Assembly: GCA_022821065.1 (NCBI GenBank)
Contig: JAJEEK010000111.1
Span: forward strand, 1-64,000
Reading direction: 5' to 3'
Origin: Candidatus Poribacteria bacterium
GTDB lineage: Bacteria > Poribacteria > WGA-4E > WGA-3G
Length of the DNA stretch: 64,000 nt
Part shown: positions 44,791 through 53,052 of the stretch, one piece after another
Layout of the letters: every line of letters begins with the position of its first letter
How positions within the stretch are numbered: the stretch's first letter is position 1
Notes under the pieces: generated by a model
What the model saw: the letters and a program-made list of their open reading frames with translations, nothing else
Told to the model about the DNA's origin: nothing
The model's database searches: none
Position numbers and translations under genes: made by a program

Positions 44791-45804
44791 CTAACGGATT
44801 CGATACTGTTCAACCGCATCCATATCAAGATGGATACCCAATCCCGGTGCATCTGTCAAATTGATTGCGCCGTTAGAGAGATCCATACTCCCGCCAGAGA
44901 GGTCGTCGATACGGATATGTGGGAGTTCGTCAATCGGCATCGTGCAGTTTGGTATTGTACATGCAATATGTGCAGCGAAGGTCGAAGCGACGCATGAACC
45001 GAAAGCGAAAATCTGCACCCAGATCGGCAGATCGGCAGCTTCAGCGACAGCAGCACTCTTACGCAATCCAGCGACGTTCCCGGCCGTATTGATCGCATCC
45101 ACTGCCTCTGCGCGGATGTTCCTTAAAATCTCTTGCGCTCCTCCGATATGCCGAGCGACAGGCACCTCCACTTTCTCCCGCATCTCACGATACCAAGATA
45201 AATCCTCAAATCGGATCGGGTCTTCATACACCTCAATATTATACGGAAGCAGTTCCTCTGCGAGTCGGAGTCCAGTCTCCAGGTCTCCGAATTCTGTGTT
45301 CGGATCGACGCGAATCTGGAAATCCGGTCCGCACGCCGCTTCCGTTAAGCGTGCCGTTTCAACGATAGTCGCCTTCCGAGCCTTAAGTTTATGCACCCGA
45401 AAACCGAGGTTCGCGGCGCGTTCCGCCTCCGCTGCTGTTACTTCCGGCGGCATCGGTGGCGACCAGTAGGCGAGTTCTACGCGATCCCGATGTTTCTCGC
45501 CGATGAGTTTATAAGCAGGTACACCCAATGCCTGGCCCGCCAAATCGTAAAAAGCCGACTGGAAGGTAAACGACTCGGACGAAAGATCGATATCCCAGAG
45601 GTTTTTGCCGACATATCTTTCAGCGATCGCAGCGGCTTGATCCGTAATATTGCTATTCAGCGAATTGCTCTCACCTAAACCCGTCAACCCTTCATCGGTG
45701 TGTACCCAGACCAACGTTGTCGGGTATTCCATATCTCGGTGTTCTCGGATTGCAGGAATAAAAGGGATGGAAACGGTGCGGTATTCAAAGCCTGTAATTT
45801 TCAT
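44791..45804 (-). CDS. Enolase-superfamily (mandelate racemase/MLE) enzyme 1
   Basis: The protein has 337 residues. The capping domain (1-120) is followed by the barrel. VHKLKARKA carries the K-x-K bases, RVDPNTEF the first metal Asp, VYEDPIRF the Glu of the second, and the third ligand and partner base lie in the VARHIGGAQEIL region and later strands. Such enzymes abstract the proton alpha to a carboxylate (dehydratases, racemases, cycloisomerases). AAGGAG precedes the start. It lies near a second member at 46951, which suggests sugar-acid breakdown. Confidence 0.85.
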   Translation of the reverse strand: MKITGFEYRTVSIPFIPAIREHRDMEYPTTLVWVHTDEGLTGLGESNSLNSNITDQAAAIAERYVGKNLWDIDLSSESFTFQSAFYDLAGQALGVPAYKLIGEKHRDRVELAYWSPPMPPEVTAAEAERAANLGFRVHKLKARKATIVETARLTEAACGPDFQIRVDPNTEFGDLETGLRLAEELLPYNIEVYEDPIRFEDLSWYREMREKVEVPVARHIGGAQEILRNIRAEAVDAINTAGNVAGLRKSAAVAEAADLPIWVQIFAFGSCVASTFAAHIACTIPNCTMPIDELPHIRIDDLSGGSMDLSNGAINLTDAPGLGIHLDMDAVEQYRIR

Positions 45805-45932
45805 GATGTATCTCCTTGAAGTAAAATCAACGTCAGTTTACCGGTGCAACTTGTTCAGGAGAAATGATTTGGAAAATAGTAGCACATTCATTAAAAAGAA
45901 TAAAGAAAATTAAACCTGAACCTAATAACGAA

Positions 45933-45975
45933 TTGCTGACGGCTGACAGCCGATGGTTTCCGATGGCTACCTACA
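45933..45975. repeat. GGCTGAC-type heptad repeat
   Basis: GCTGACGGCTGACAGCCGATGG followed by CCGATGGCTAC, between divergent genes. Confidence 0.65.
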
Positions 45976-45984
45976 AAATCCTGC

Positions 45985-46013
45985 TTGCTATTAACGTTAC
46001 ACTGTGCTAATAT
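45985..46013 (+). promoter_or_regulatory. sigma70 promoter of the isomerase/enolase genes
   Basis: TTGCTA (45985-45990) and TAATAT (46008-46013), 17-base spacing, TGC before the -10. Confidence 0.5.
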
Positions 46014-46044
46014 ACCGTAAAAGTTTCAAAGGAGATATACGATT

Positions 46045-46914
46045 ATGTTTAAACTCGGCGTTATCGGCGACGAAGTCTCACAGGATTTCGCCACCGTTGT
46101 CAATTTTGTGAAAGATTTCAATCTACACTCCATCGAAATTCGGTCTGTCTGGGATAAACTCCCGCATCAACTCACCGACACCGACATCGACGAGATGAAG
46201 CGTCTGCTCGACGGCACTGCCATCGAAATCATCGGCGTTGCGTCCCCATTTTTTAAATGCGATATGGACAACGCTGAAGAGCGGAAAGAACACCTTGATA
46301 TCCTCAAAGGATGTATCCGTACAGCAAAGGCGTTTGATGTAAACCTCATCCGCACCTTCGTCTTCTGGGATACCGGCGAGACCGTGGAACGTTGGGATGA
46401 AATTATCGCTGCTTACGACGAGCCGCGTCGGATCATAGATGGCGAAGGCATCGTCCTCGGCATGGAAAACGAATCCACAACCTCGCTCAGCACCGCCAAG
46501 CTCACAGCGGAATTTATTGAACAGATCGATTCCCCGAACATCCGCGGCATCTGGGACCCTGCCAACGAAGCGCATGCCACAGGCGGCGAAACCCCATACC
46601 CTGATGCATACAATCGCATGAAACCGACAATGATCCACGCGCACCTCAAGGACGCAGCGCCGAGTCCCGATACCGGCGAAATGGAATCCGTTCCCGTCGG
46701 AGACGGTATCATCGACTGGCAAGGGCAGCTCCAAGCCTTTATTGATGACGGTTATCAAGGGCACCTCTGCCTCGAGACGCATTGGCGACCGACACTCAAA
46801 ATTGACGATGCTATCCTCAACAGACCGGGTGGACAAGCGTTCTCAGAAGCCGGTGAAGAAGCCTCCCGTATCTGCGTCGAAAAATTAATGGCGATGATTG
46901 AGAACTTACAGTGA
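46045..46914 (+). CDS. Sugar phosphate isomerase/epimerase (xylose isomerase-like TIM barrel)
   Basis: The protein has 289 residues. LGVIGDEVSQDFATVVNFVKD opens the barrel; GMENESTTSLST gives a metal Glu, WDPANEAH the next ligands (Asp/His), MIHAHLKDA the histidines and HLCLETHW the last glutamate, the layout of AP_endonuc_2/hexulose-isomerase-type enzymes. AAGGAG precedes the start. The next gene (enolase-superfamily) starts 36 bases after the stop in the same direction, so they probably act in one carbohydrate pathway. Confidence 0.82.
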   Translation: MFKLGVIGDEVSQDFATVVNFVKDFNLHSIEIRSVWDKLPHQLTDTDIDEMKRLLDGTAIEIIGVASPFFKCDMDNAEERKEHLDILKGCIRTAKAFDVNLIRTFVFWDTGETVERWDEIIAAYDEPRRIIDGEGIVLGMENESTTSLSTAKLTAEFIEQIDSPNIRGIWDPANEAHATGGETPYPDAYNRMKPTMIHAHLKDAAPSPDTGEMESVPVGDGIIDWQGQLQAFIDDGYQGHLCLETHWRPTLKIDDAILNRPGGQAFSEAGEEASRICVEKLMAMIENLQ

Positions 46915-46950
46915 CCGTAACCTTGTTTAACCGCAAGGAAAATTTAAAAA

Positions 46951-48036
46951 ATGAAGATAACAGCAGTTCGCACATCTCTTTACGACATCCCGCCGCAAGT
47001 CGAACGGGTCGATGCCATTCAAACCTTTGTTTCTATGGAGTTCCCTTTCATCGAAATAGAAGATGAAGACGGGGTCGTCGGTACTGGGTTCTCCTACACT
47101 ATCGGTAAAGGTGGTGAAGCGATTAAGCAGATTATGGATGCCTACCTCACGCCGATCCTCCTCGAAGAGGACGCTTCCAACATTGACCGAATATGGAACC
47201 GGATGTGGATGGAGACGCACTGGGTCGGCAGAGGCGGTATCGTCGGTTTAGGCATCGCAGCGGTGGATATCGCGCTCTGGGATCTCATGGCAAAGCGCGC
47301 TGAATTACCGCTTTACCAACTCCTCGGTGGCGCGAGAGCCGAAGTTCCCGTCTATAATACAGACGGCGGGTGGCTCCATCTCTCCGAAGCCGAACTCGTC
47401 AGGCAGTCTGTCGAATTTGTCGAGCAGGGATTCAAGGGTATCAAGATTAAAGTCGGGCGCGACAGCCTCCACGAAGACGTAGCACGAATCTTCGCCGTTA
47501 GGAAAGCCATTGGACAAGACCCCTACCTCATGATTGATGCCAACATGAAGTGGAACGCACGCGAAGCCATTCAACTCGCATGTCGCGTCGAAGAAGCCGA
47601 CCTCTTCTGGTTCGAGGAACCCATTGAAGCAGATGACGTGGATAGCCACGTCGATTTGCGAGAGAAAACCACCATCCCGATCGCTATCGGTGAAACGATT
47701 TACAATAAGTATGTCTTTAAGGAGTACATCGCACAAGGTGCAGCGGACATCCTACAACCCGATGCCGTCCGTGTCGGCGGCATCTCTGAGTGGATGAAGG
47801 TCGCGCATACAGCAGAATGTTTCGGACTTTCCGTGTCCCCGCACTTCTTGATGGATTTGCACGTGCATCTCTCCGCTGCGGTACCGCATTCGCTCTTTGT
47901 CGAATACATCCCCTCGTTTGATCCGGTACTTGAGGATACCTTAACGCTCAAAGACGGGCACTTTTCGCCACCGGAACGTCCCGGACACGGCATTTTGTTC
48001 AATAAAGAGAGACTCGCGGTGTATCAAATATCGTAG
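46951..48036 (+). CDS. Enolase-superfamily (mandelate racemase/MLE) enzyme 2
   Basis: The protein has 361 residues. GFKGIKIKVGRDSLHEDVARI has the K-x-K catalytic pair, MIDANMKW the first metal Asp, WFEEPIEADD the second Glu, IAIGETIYNKY the third Glu and PDAVRVGGISEW the following strand; the late SPHFLMDLHVH offers the catalytic histidine. This is the mandelate-racemase subgroup, often acid-sugar dehydratases. It is downstream of the isomerase gene and distinct in sequence from the enzyme at 44791. Confidence 0.88.
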   Translation: MKITAVRTSLYDIPPQVERVDAIQTFVSMEFPFIEIEDEDGVVGTGFSYTIGKGGEAIKQIMDAYLTPILLEEDASNIDRIWNRMWMETHWVGRGGIVGLGIAAVDIALWDLMAKRAELPLYQLLGGARAEVPVYNTDGGWLHLSEAELVRQSVEFVEQGFKGIKIKVGRDSLHEDVARIFAVRKAIGQDPYLMIDANMKWNAREAIQLACRVEEADLFWFEEPIEADDVDSHVDLREKTTIPIAIGETIYNKYVFKEYIAQGAADILQPDAVRVGGISEWMKVAHTAECFGLSVSPHFLMDLHVHLSAAVPHSLFVEYIPSFDPVLEDTLTLKDGHFSPPERPGHGILFNKERLAVYQIS

Positions 48037-48147
48037 TCAGAATTGACGCACCTCTCGCAGTCGAGGTTGCACCCTCTCCTGACGCACCTAATACGTAGAA
48101 AAGTGCGTAAGCCCTGTCAGTATAGGAATAGACTGTGCTTGCGACAA

Positions 48148-48186
48148 CTACTGACAGCCGACGGCTGATGGCTGACGGCTGTTCCA
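48148..48186. repeat. GGCTGAC-type heptad repeat
   Basis: ACTGACAGCCGACGGCTGATGG followed by CTGACGGCTG immediately upstream of the SDR gene. The stretch before it (48037-48147) has a GTGCGTAAGCCCTG segment similar to the end of the element at 51683-51799. Confidence 0.65.
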
Positions 48187-48206
48187 CACTGTCTTGAGGA
48201 AGAACC

Positions 48207-48917
48207 GTGAAACTTGAAAACCGTATCGCAATTATTACAGGGGGCGGACGCGGCATCGGTCGCGCAACCGCCATCGCATTCGCTAAAGAAGGTGCTGACG
48301 TTGTCCTCGCTGCACGGACGGATACCGAGATAGCCGCTGTTGCTAAAGAGGTGACGCAACTCGGCAGACGCGCACTCGCTATTACAACCGATGTCCAATC
48401 GAAAGCCTCTGTTGATGCTATGGTATCCCGGACACTCGACATCTTCAAAAAGGTGGACATCCTCGTCAACAACGCAGGCGTGGCGATCCACAATCCAATT
48501 CCGAAGATTCGCGAAAAGGACTGGGATTTAACAATGGCAGTCAATCTCAAAGGCGTATTTCTCGGCACACAGGCAGTCTTCAGCCAGATGTGTGAACAGA
48601 AGTCCGGGCACATCGTCAATGTCTCCTCAGTCTCCGGCAAATTTGGACATAATAACGGCGGCGCGTATTGTGCCTCCAAATTCGCCGTTATCGGGTTCAC
48701 CGAGACGACGAACAACGAAGGGAGACCGCACGGCGTGAAAGCCTCAGTCGTCTGCCCGGGTCCTGTGGATACCAAAATGCGCCGCGATAACCATCCAGAT
48801 GATGTAATTGAACATCTCACGCTTCCAGAGGATGTGGCGGATTTAATCCTGTTTCTCGTGACACAGCCACCCCGCGCACATACGCTCGAAACTGTTATCC
48901 GAACACCTTTGATGTAA
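48207..48917 (+). CDS. Short-chain dehydrogenase/reductase
   Basis: The protein has 236 residues. The Rossmann motif is ITGGGRGIGRATAIAFA (T-G-x3-G-x-G); LVNNAGV stabilises the sheet; the catalytic serine is in NVSSVSG, and Y-x-x-x-K is YCASK. Start is GTG 48207 with GAGGAAG upstream. The C-terminus (ETVIRTPLM) is short, and its stop codon lies inside a 43-bp repeat that recurs at 49581, so the 3' end may have been reshaped. It is similar to 3-oxoacyl-ACP reductases and sugar dehydrogenases; the substrate is not determinable. Confidence 0.88.
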   Translation: MKLENRIAIITGGGRGIGRATAIAFAKEGADVVLAARTDTEIAAVAKEVTQLGRRALAITTDVQSKASVDAMVSRTLDIFKKVDILVNNAGVAIHNPIPKIREKDWDLTMAVNLKGVFLGTQAVFSQMCEQKSGHIVNVSSVSGKFGHNNGGAYCASKFAVIGFTETTNNEGRPHGVKASVVCPGPVDTKMRRDNHPDDVIEHLTLPEDVADLILFLVTQPPRAHTLETVIRTPLM

Positions 48918-48955
48918 AGTTGAAAACAACAAGGTTGAAAAAAGATAAAAGTAAC
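48912..48955 (+). repeat. direct repeat, left copy
   Basis: ATGTAAA-GTTGAAAAC..AAGGTTGAAAAAAG..AAAAGTAA matches 49581-49623 over about 43 bases with few differences. The pair flanks about 625 bases. The left copy includes the SDR stop codon. Confidence 0.7.
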
Positions 48956-49136
48956 TTGGTGATTAACGGGCAATGAATTGTCCTACTACGAACGGTTTTG
49001 CTTGTAGTCGGGCAATTTATTGCACGTTCAGAAATTACCCGATTAATAAATAATCTAAGTTGCCACCTTGTAGCATGAGGCACGTCGCATCTGGGCGAGT
49101 ACGCCGCAAGTTAGGTCGTGCCTCTTCGCTTCGTAT
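48956..49136. other. repeat-rich gap with GGGCAAT and GAGGCACG inverted repeats
   Basis: A GGGCAATGAATTG / GGGCAATTTATTG pair (48968-49024) surrounds CTACTACGAACGG..TTGTAGT, and GAGGCACG (49077) pairs with CGTGCCTC (about 49117). No gene is visible. Confidence 0.4.
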
Positions 49137-49576
49137 AATGAAATTACTACATTTTTCTAACCCACCCCTTATCTCCTAAAGTATTTTCAAGCAAAATTAG
49201 CGGTTTTTATGGCTATAATTTGCAGGGCTATTTAGTTTTACATATTCACTTTATATGTATGAATATGATTTCCCTGTAGGAGCGAGCTGTGCTCGCGATC
49301 TTTCAAAAAAACGTTGACTTATGTCAACCAAAACCAAGACCGGAACCGAAAACTAAATCGTCCTGTATAATTTGCTTTTCCCTGAAAGTATCCCATACGT
49401 TGTAGTTAGATATAGTTTTTTTATTTTATGTTTGATTAAAAACAATATTTGACCTATGATAACTGAACAAGTGTGTCAAGTGCCTCGCGATGCGTCGCGA
49501 GGCGCAGTGTGAAACGGATATCAAACATTCGCTCCACCAGTTAACGATTGACTACGGTTTATTCTCAAACTCACGT
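49137..49576 (+). repeat. dispersed ~285-bp repeat, copy 1 (split by a MITE)
   Basis: Matches 62922-63194 in reverse complement along its whole length: AATGAAATTAC, CAAGCAAAATTAG, CTGAAAGTATCC, GTTAGATATA, GATATCAAACATTCGCTCCA and TTCTCAAACTCACGT recur in order. Copy 1 contains an extra 152 bases (MITE plus target duplication) and a GCCTCGCGA / TCGCGAGGC palindrome near 49484 not in copy 2. Confidence 0.8.
49223..49365 (+). mobile_element. 143-bp MITE with REP core and 9-bp target duplication
   Basis: The ends match in inverted orientation at 15 of 17 positions (CAGGGCTATTTAGTTTT versus CAGGACGATTTAGTTTT). TATAATTTG flanks it at 49214-49222 and 49366-49374; the uninterrupted repeat near 63110 has the site once. 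It carries the GTAGGAGCGAG / CTCGCGATC hairpin at 49276-49300. No coding capacity, so it must be moved in trans. Confidence 0.85.
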
Positions 49577-49580
49577 TTTA

Positions 49581-49623
49581 ATGTAAACTTGAAAACAAAC
49601 GAGGTTGAAAAAAGAAAAGTAAT
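49581..49623 (+). repeat. direct repeat, right copy
   Basis: Partner of 48912-48955. The remaining 220 bases before the WD40 gene show no gene. Confidence 0.7.
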
Positions 49624-49848
49624 GCCGTCAATCTCTGTGCTGAATTAATTCTGGCATGTGTCTAAAAAAACGAAGCGAAAATCGTTTGTGCATCCCGTCA
49701 TAGGTAACTTTATTTTGCGTTTTGGCAGGGAGGTTTCCAAGCAAAAGTCTTTCGCCCCAACTCGGAAAATGCTTATTTTGAAATAGGCATGTCTTGAATT
49801 GCACACGGAGGTGCACCCATAAAAAATCAAAAAGGAGTTCTGAACATA

Positions 49849-51663
49849 ATGAAAAACATTGTCCTTTTACTCACATTCACTGCACTCTGTGCCACACTGA
49901 TCGGTCCGCAATGCAGTTTCGCCCAGACGTTTATTGATGGACAAATGCCTGATACTTTTTTAGCCGGACACACGAATTGGGTCAATAGTGTTGCTTTCAG
50001 TCCTGATGGCAACACAATCGTAAGTGGAAGTGGGGACGCTACGATCAAACTTTGGGATGTTGAAACTGGCACTCTTAAAGCCACACTGGAGGGACACGAG
50101 CAGCCAGTCAATAGTGTTACTTTCAGTCCTGATGGCAACACTCTTGCAAGTGGAAGTTGGGGTGATACGATCAAATTGTGGGACGTTACCTCCGGCACTC
50201 TCAAAGCAACATTGGAAGGACACACGGATAATGTCAATAGTGTTGTTTTCAGTCCTGATGGAAACACAATTACAAGTGGAAGTGGGGACGCTACGATCAA
50301 ACTGTGGGACGTTGCCACCGGCAGTCTTAAAACCACACTGGAAGGACACGAGGGTTCGATCGAGAGCGTTGCTTTCAGTCCTGATGGAACAATGCTCGCA
50401 GCTGCAAAGGGTGTCGCCATCGAACTTTGGGACGTCAGCACAGGCACACTCGAAAATCGGTGGATAACAACAAAGCGGTCTCGGACAGCGAAGTATTTTT
50501 TCGATGTGCCTAAGGGGCGTGGTTTCAGAGATAGCAAGAGTATTTCTTATAGGGTCAACGCTATAGCGTTCAGTCCTGATGGAAAGACAATCGTAACAGG
50601 TGGAACGGAAACCATCTATTTTCAGTTTGATAGTGTTGATGAAGATGAATTCACGGCACTTTTATCGGAATTTCAACTCATAAATTATGATAATTTCCCA
50701 TTTGAAGTTTACCGAGATGATAGAGGTTCAAATTCTTTCGTTACCTTTACAGCCGTAAATGGTATCATAGGCTTATGGGATGTCGCGTCGGGAACCCTCA
50801 AAGCCACATTGAATGACGCTTTGAAGGGACACATGGGTGGTGTCGATAGTGTATCTTTTAGCCCTGATGGTAGAACGTTGGCAAGCGGAGACGGGGATGG
50901 CCTAGTTCGATTATGGGACATTACGCATCAGCCCAAAACTCCAAAAGCCACGCTCAGCGATCATAGGGGCTCGGTTTATAGTGTTGCTTTCAGTCCAGAT
51001 GGAACCCGCCTTGCAAGCGGTTGTGGAGATAGGAAGGTGCGACTGTGGACGGCTCTACCGCCTGCTAATAACGATGGGGTCGTGAATATAGCAGATTTGA
51101 TAGAAGTTGCCCAAAATTTCGGACAGGTCGGAGAAAATAACGCTGACATCAACGGAGACGGAATCGTCAATATAGTTGACCTCATCTTGGTTGCTGTGGC
51201 ATTGGGTGAAGTTGCTGCCGCGCCGGCTGCACATGCAGAAGTGCTTTCAATGCTCGCTGCGAAAGATGTCGCCGAGTGGCTCATCGAAGCCAAGCAACTT
51301 CAAACTGAGGATCCCCTTTATCTTCGCGGTATCCGAGTGCTTGAACAACTCCACAAAGCGTTGACACCTACGCAAACAGTATTACTCGCGAACTACCCAA
51401 ATCCGTTCAACCCTGAAACTTGGATACCCTACCAGCTCGCCAAAACCACAGATGTTACTTTCAGAATCTACACGGCTAATGGTGAGATCGTCAGAACAAT
51501 ACAACTGGGAAATATGCCAGCAGGAAACTATAAAAACCGAAGTCGCGCGGCATACTGGGATGGGAAGAATGAAGTCGGCGAACCCGTCGCAAGTGGACTC
51601 TACTTCTATACACTTACCGCAGGAGATTTCACCGCAACCCGGAAGCTGCTCATCAGAAAATAG
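49849..51663 (+). CDS. Secreted WD40-dockerin protein with FlgD/T9SS-like sorting domain
   Basis: The protein has 604 residues with a signal peptide (1-26, ending FAQ). WD40 units of type HTNWVNSVAFSPDGNTIVSG..IKLWDV begin at residue ~40; at least six are seen, with a 90-residue insertion after the fourth. Residues ~406-455 are a dockerin type I-like pair of calcium loops (NNDGVVNIADL and DINGDGIVNIVDL). Residues ~513-604 (NYPNPFNPETWIPYQL, ending FTATRKLLIRK) are the FlgD-Ig/T9SS type A-like C-terminal domain. It is probably displayed on the cell surface. AAAAAGGAG precedes the start. Confidence 0.88.
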   Translation: MKNIVLLLTFTALCATLIGPQCSFAQTFIDGQMPDTFLAGHTNWVNSVAFSPDGNTIVSGSGDATIKLWDVETGTLKATLEGHEQPVNSVTFSPDGNTLASGSWGDTIKLWDVTSGTLKATLEGHTDNVNSVVFSPDGNTITSGSGDATIKLWDVATGSLKTTLEGHEGSIESVAFSPDGTMLAAAKGVAIELWDVSTGTLENRWITTKRSRTAKYFFDVPKGRGFRDSKSISYRVNAIAFSPDGKTIVTGGTETIYFQFDSVDEDEFTALLSEFQLINYDNFPFEVYRDDRGSNSFVTFTAVNGIIGLWDVASGTLKATLNDALKGHMGGVDSVSFSPDGRTLASGDGDGLVRLWDITHQPKTPKATLSDHRGSVYSVAFSPDGTRLASGCGDRKVRLWTALPPANNDGVVNIADLIEVAQNFGQVGENNADINGDGIVNIVDLILVAVALGEVAAAPAAHAEVLSMLAAKDVAEWLIEAKQLQTEDPLYLRGIRVLEQLHKALTPTQTVLLANYPNPFNPETWIPYQLAKTTDVTFRIYTANGEIVRTIQLGNMPAGNYKNRSRAAYWDGKNEVGEPVASGLYFYTLTAGDFTATRKLLIRK

Positions 51664-51682
51664 TATCAAATGACCTTATTAT

Positions 51683-51799
51683 GACTTACGCAGGTTGCTC
51701 TTTTGTAGCATAGGCTGTTAGCCTGTGCCCTAAGAACGTCTTTGTCTTTTGAGAGTTCACCCGCTAACAGAGCGTCATATCGTCAAAATTGCGTAAGTC
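51683..51799. repeat. 117-bp element bounded by GACTTACGCA inverted repeats
   Basis: GACTTACGCA (51683-51692) and TGCGTAAGTC (51790-51799) are perfect 10-bp inverted ends. Inside is a TAGGCTGTTAGCCTGT dyad. The element is non-coding and MITE-like, situated in the gap between the WD40 and Rpn genes. Confidence 0.7.
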
Positions 51800-51839
51800 C
51801 TGCTTATAATAGTTGGAATGCTGATAGCGGTGATTTTCT

Positions 51840-51868
51840 TTGACAAGGCCGGTGAAGTGTGTTACACT
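51840..51868 (+). promoter_or_regulatory. sigma70 promoter of the Rpn gene
   Basis: TTGACA (51840-51845) and TACACT (51863-51868), 17-base spacing. Confidence 0.55.
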
Positions 51869-51943
51869 CTATAATATAAGTTGGAGATATGAGTTGGATG
51901 CGTGCGTCCCAGGAGGGGCAGGCGTGTCTGAAAAGGCGGGTGC

Positions 51944-53008
51944 ATGTTCACAGAAGAAAGCCTTCAGGAGTTGTCAAATGTCTCAAGCAGCCACTTCCCC
52001 GATAGGAGTGCGAAATGGTTGATACGTCAGCGCGAACACCTCCAAGCGTTACTTGAAATGCTTGCCGGTGAGATCGCCGACGCACTTGACTTTGAGCGCG
52101 TAGAGCAACTCAACCGAAGTTTCATCTCCGATGAACTGCGGACACAAGAATCGGATATGATCTTCAGTGTGCCGTTTCGGAACCCGACACCGAAGTGTGA
52201 GGAAGTGATCATCTATATCCTCATAGAGCACCAATCCACTGTCGACCCGTCCATGGAGCTTCGGCTGCTCTCTTATATGACGCAGATATGGATGGAGGAG
52301 CGGCGCTCTTGGATAGAGCGGAAACTCCCCAAAGCGGAGTGGCGGTTGACCCCGATTGTGCCGGTTGTGTTTTACACAGGCACCGGAGCCTGGAAGTCGC
52401 CGTTTTCTCTGACGGCTCTCATGGACCTCCCTGAAGGCCTCAAACGGTTCGTCCCGACCTTCGACACGCTGTTTCTTGATGTGAAAGCTACAGCCTCTGA
52501 TAAACTGACACAAACAGGGCACCCTTTGGGATGGTTGTTGACCGTCTTGCGACAGGAGCACTCCGATCCGTCCGCCATGCGACAAGCGCTCCTTGACGCG
52601 TTAGCCGGACTCAGAGACTTGCACAGACAGGACAGGGAGGCATATACGCGCGCCATCTTATACCTCTTCCACCTCATCCTGCACCGCAGGGAAGCAGGCG
52701 AACATCAAGACTTACTTCGTATCCTCACTGAAGAGCATACACAGAATCAGGAGATCGTAACCATGGCAGCTTCTATCATTGAACTCAGCGAACAACGCGG
52801 CGAACAACGCGGCATTCAGAAAGGGTCGCGTCAGACGAGTATCGAAAGCACACTCGCCATCCTCAACACCCGATTCTCAGACGTTGACATTGACACACTT
52901 ACGCCAGCACTCGAAGCCATTGAAGACCTCAATCGGCTCAAGCAACTCAATCTTGAGGCATCTTTAGTTGAGAGTTTTCGAGCCTTTCAAGAACGTTTAC
53001 AGGCTTGA
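51944..53008 (+). CDS. Rpn family PD-(D/E)XK nuclease / putative transposase
   Basis: The protein has 354 residues. ESDMIFSVPF gives the catalytic Asp and VIIYILIEHQSTVDPSMELRLLSYM the E-x-[KQ] motif of the RpnA/YhgA (transposase_31) family, which in E. coli promotes RecA-independent recombination. LTPIVPVVFYTG is also conserved. The region around EQRGEQRGIQKG is a short repeat often found in these proteins, followed by a C-terminal helical bundle. A weak AGGCGGG precedes the ATG. tatD follows. Confidence 0.85.
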   Translation: MFTEESLQELSNVSSSHFPDRSAKWLIRQREHLQALLEMLAGEIADALDFERVEQLNRSFISDELRTQESDMIFSVPFRNPTPKCEEVIIYILIEHQSTVDPSMELRLLSYMTQIWMEERRSWIERKLPKAEWRLTPIVPVVFYTGTGAWKSPFSLTALMDLPEGLKRFVPTFDTLFLDVKATASDKLTQTGHPLGWLLTVLRQEHSDPSAMRQALLDALAGLRDLHRQDREAYTRAILYLFHLILHRREAGEHQDLLRILTEEHTQNQEIVTMAASIIELSEQRGEQRGIQKGSRQTSIESTLAILNTRFSDVDIDTLTPALEAIEDLNRLKQLNLEASLVESFRAFQERLQA

Positions 53009-53052
53009 GAACGTGTCAGATCCGTCGCGAATATGAGGCAGTAAAGGTCGGA

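Noticed and set aside
51889-52010. Short frame with TTGGAG upstream at 51889, before the Rpn gene
   Set aside because: It gives about 39 residues of Arg/Pro/Lys-rich sequence in another frame with no similarity; probably chance.
53005-53052. Longer TatD starting at TTG 53005
   Set aside because: The added residues do not belong to the family; ATG 53053 begins directly with the metal-binding motif.
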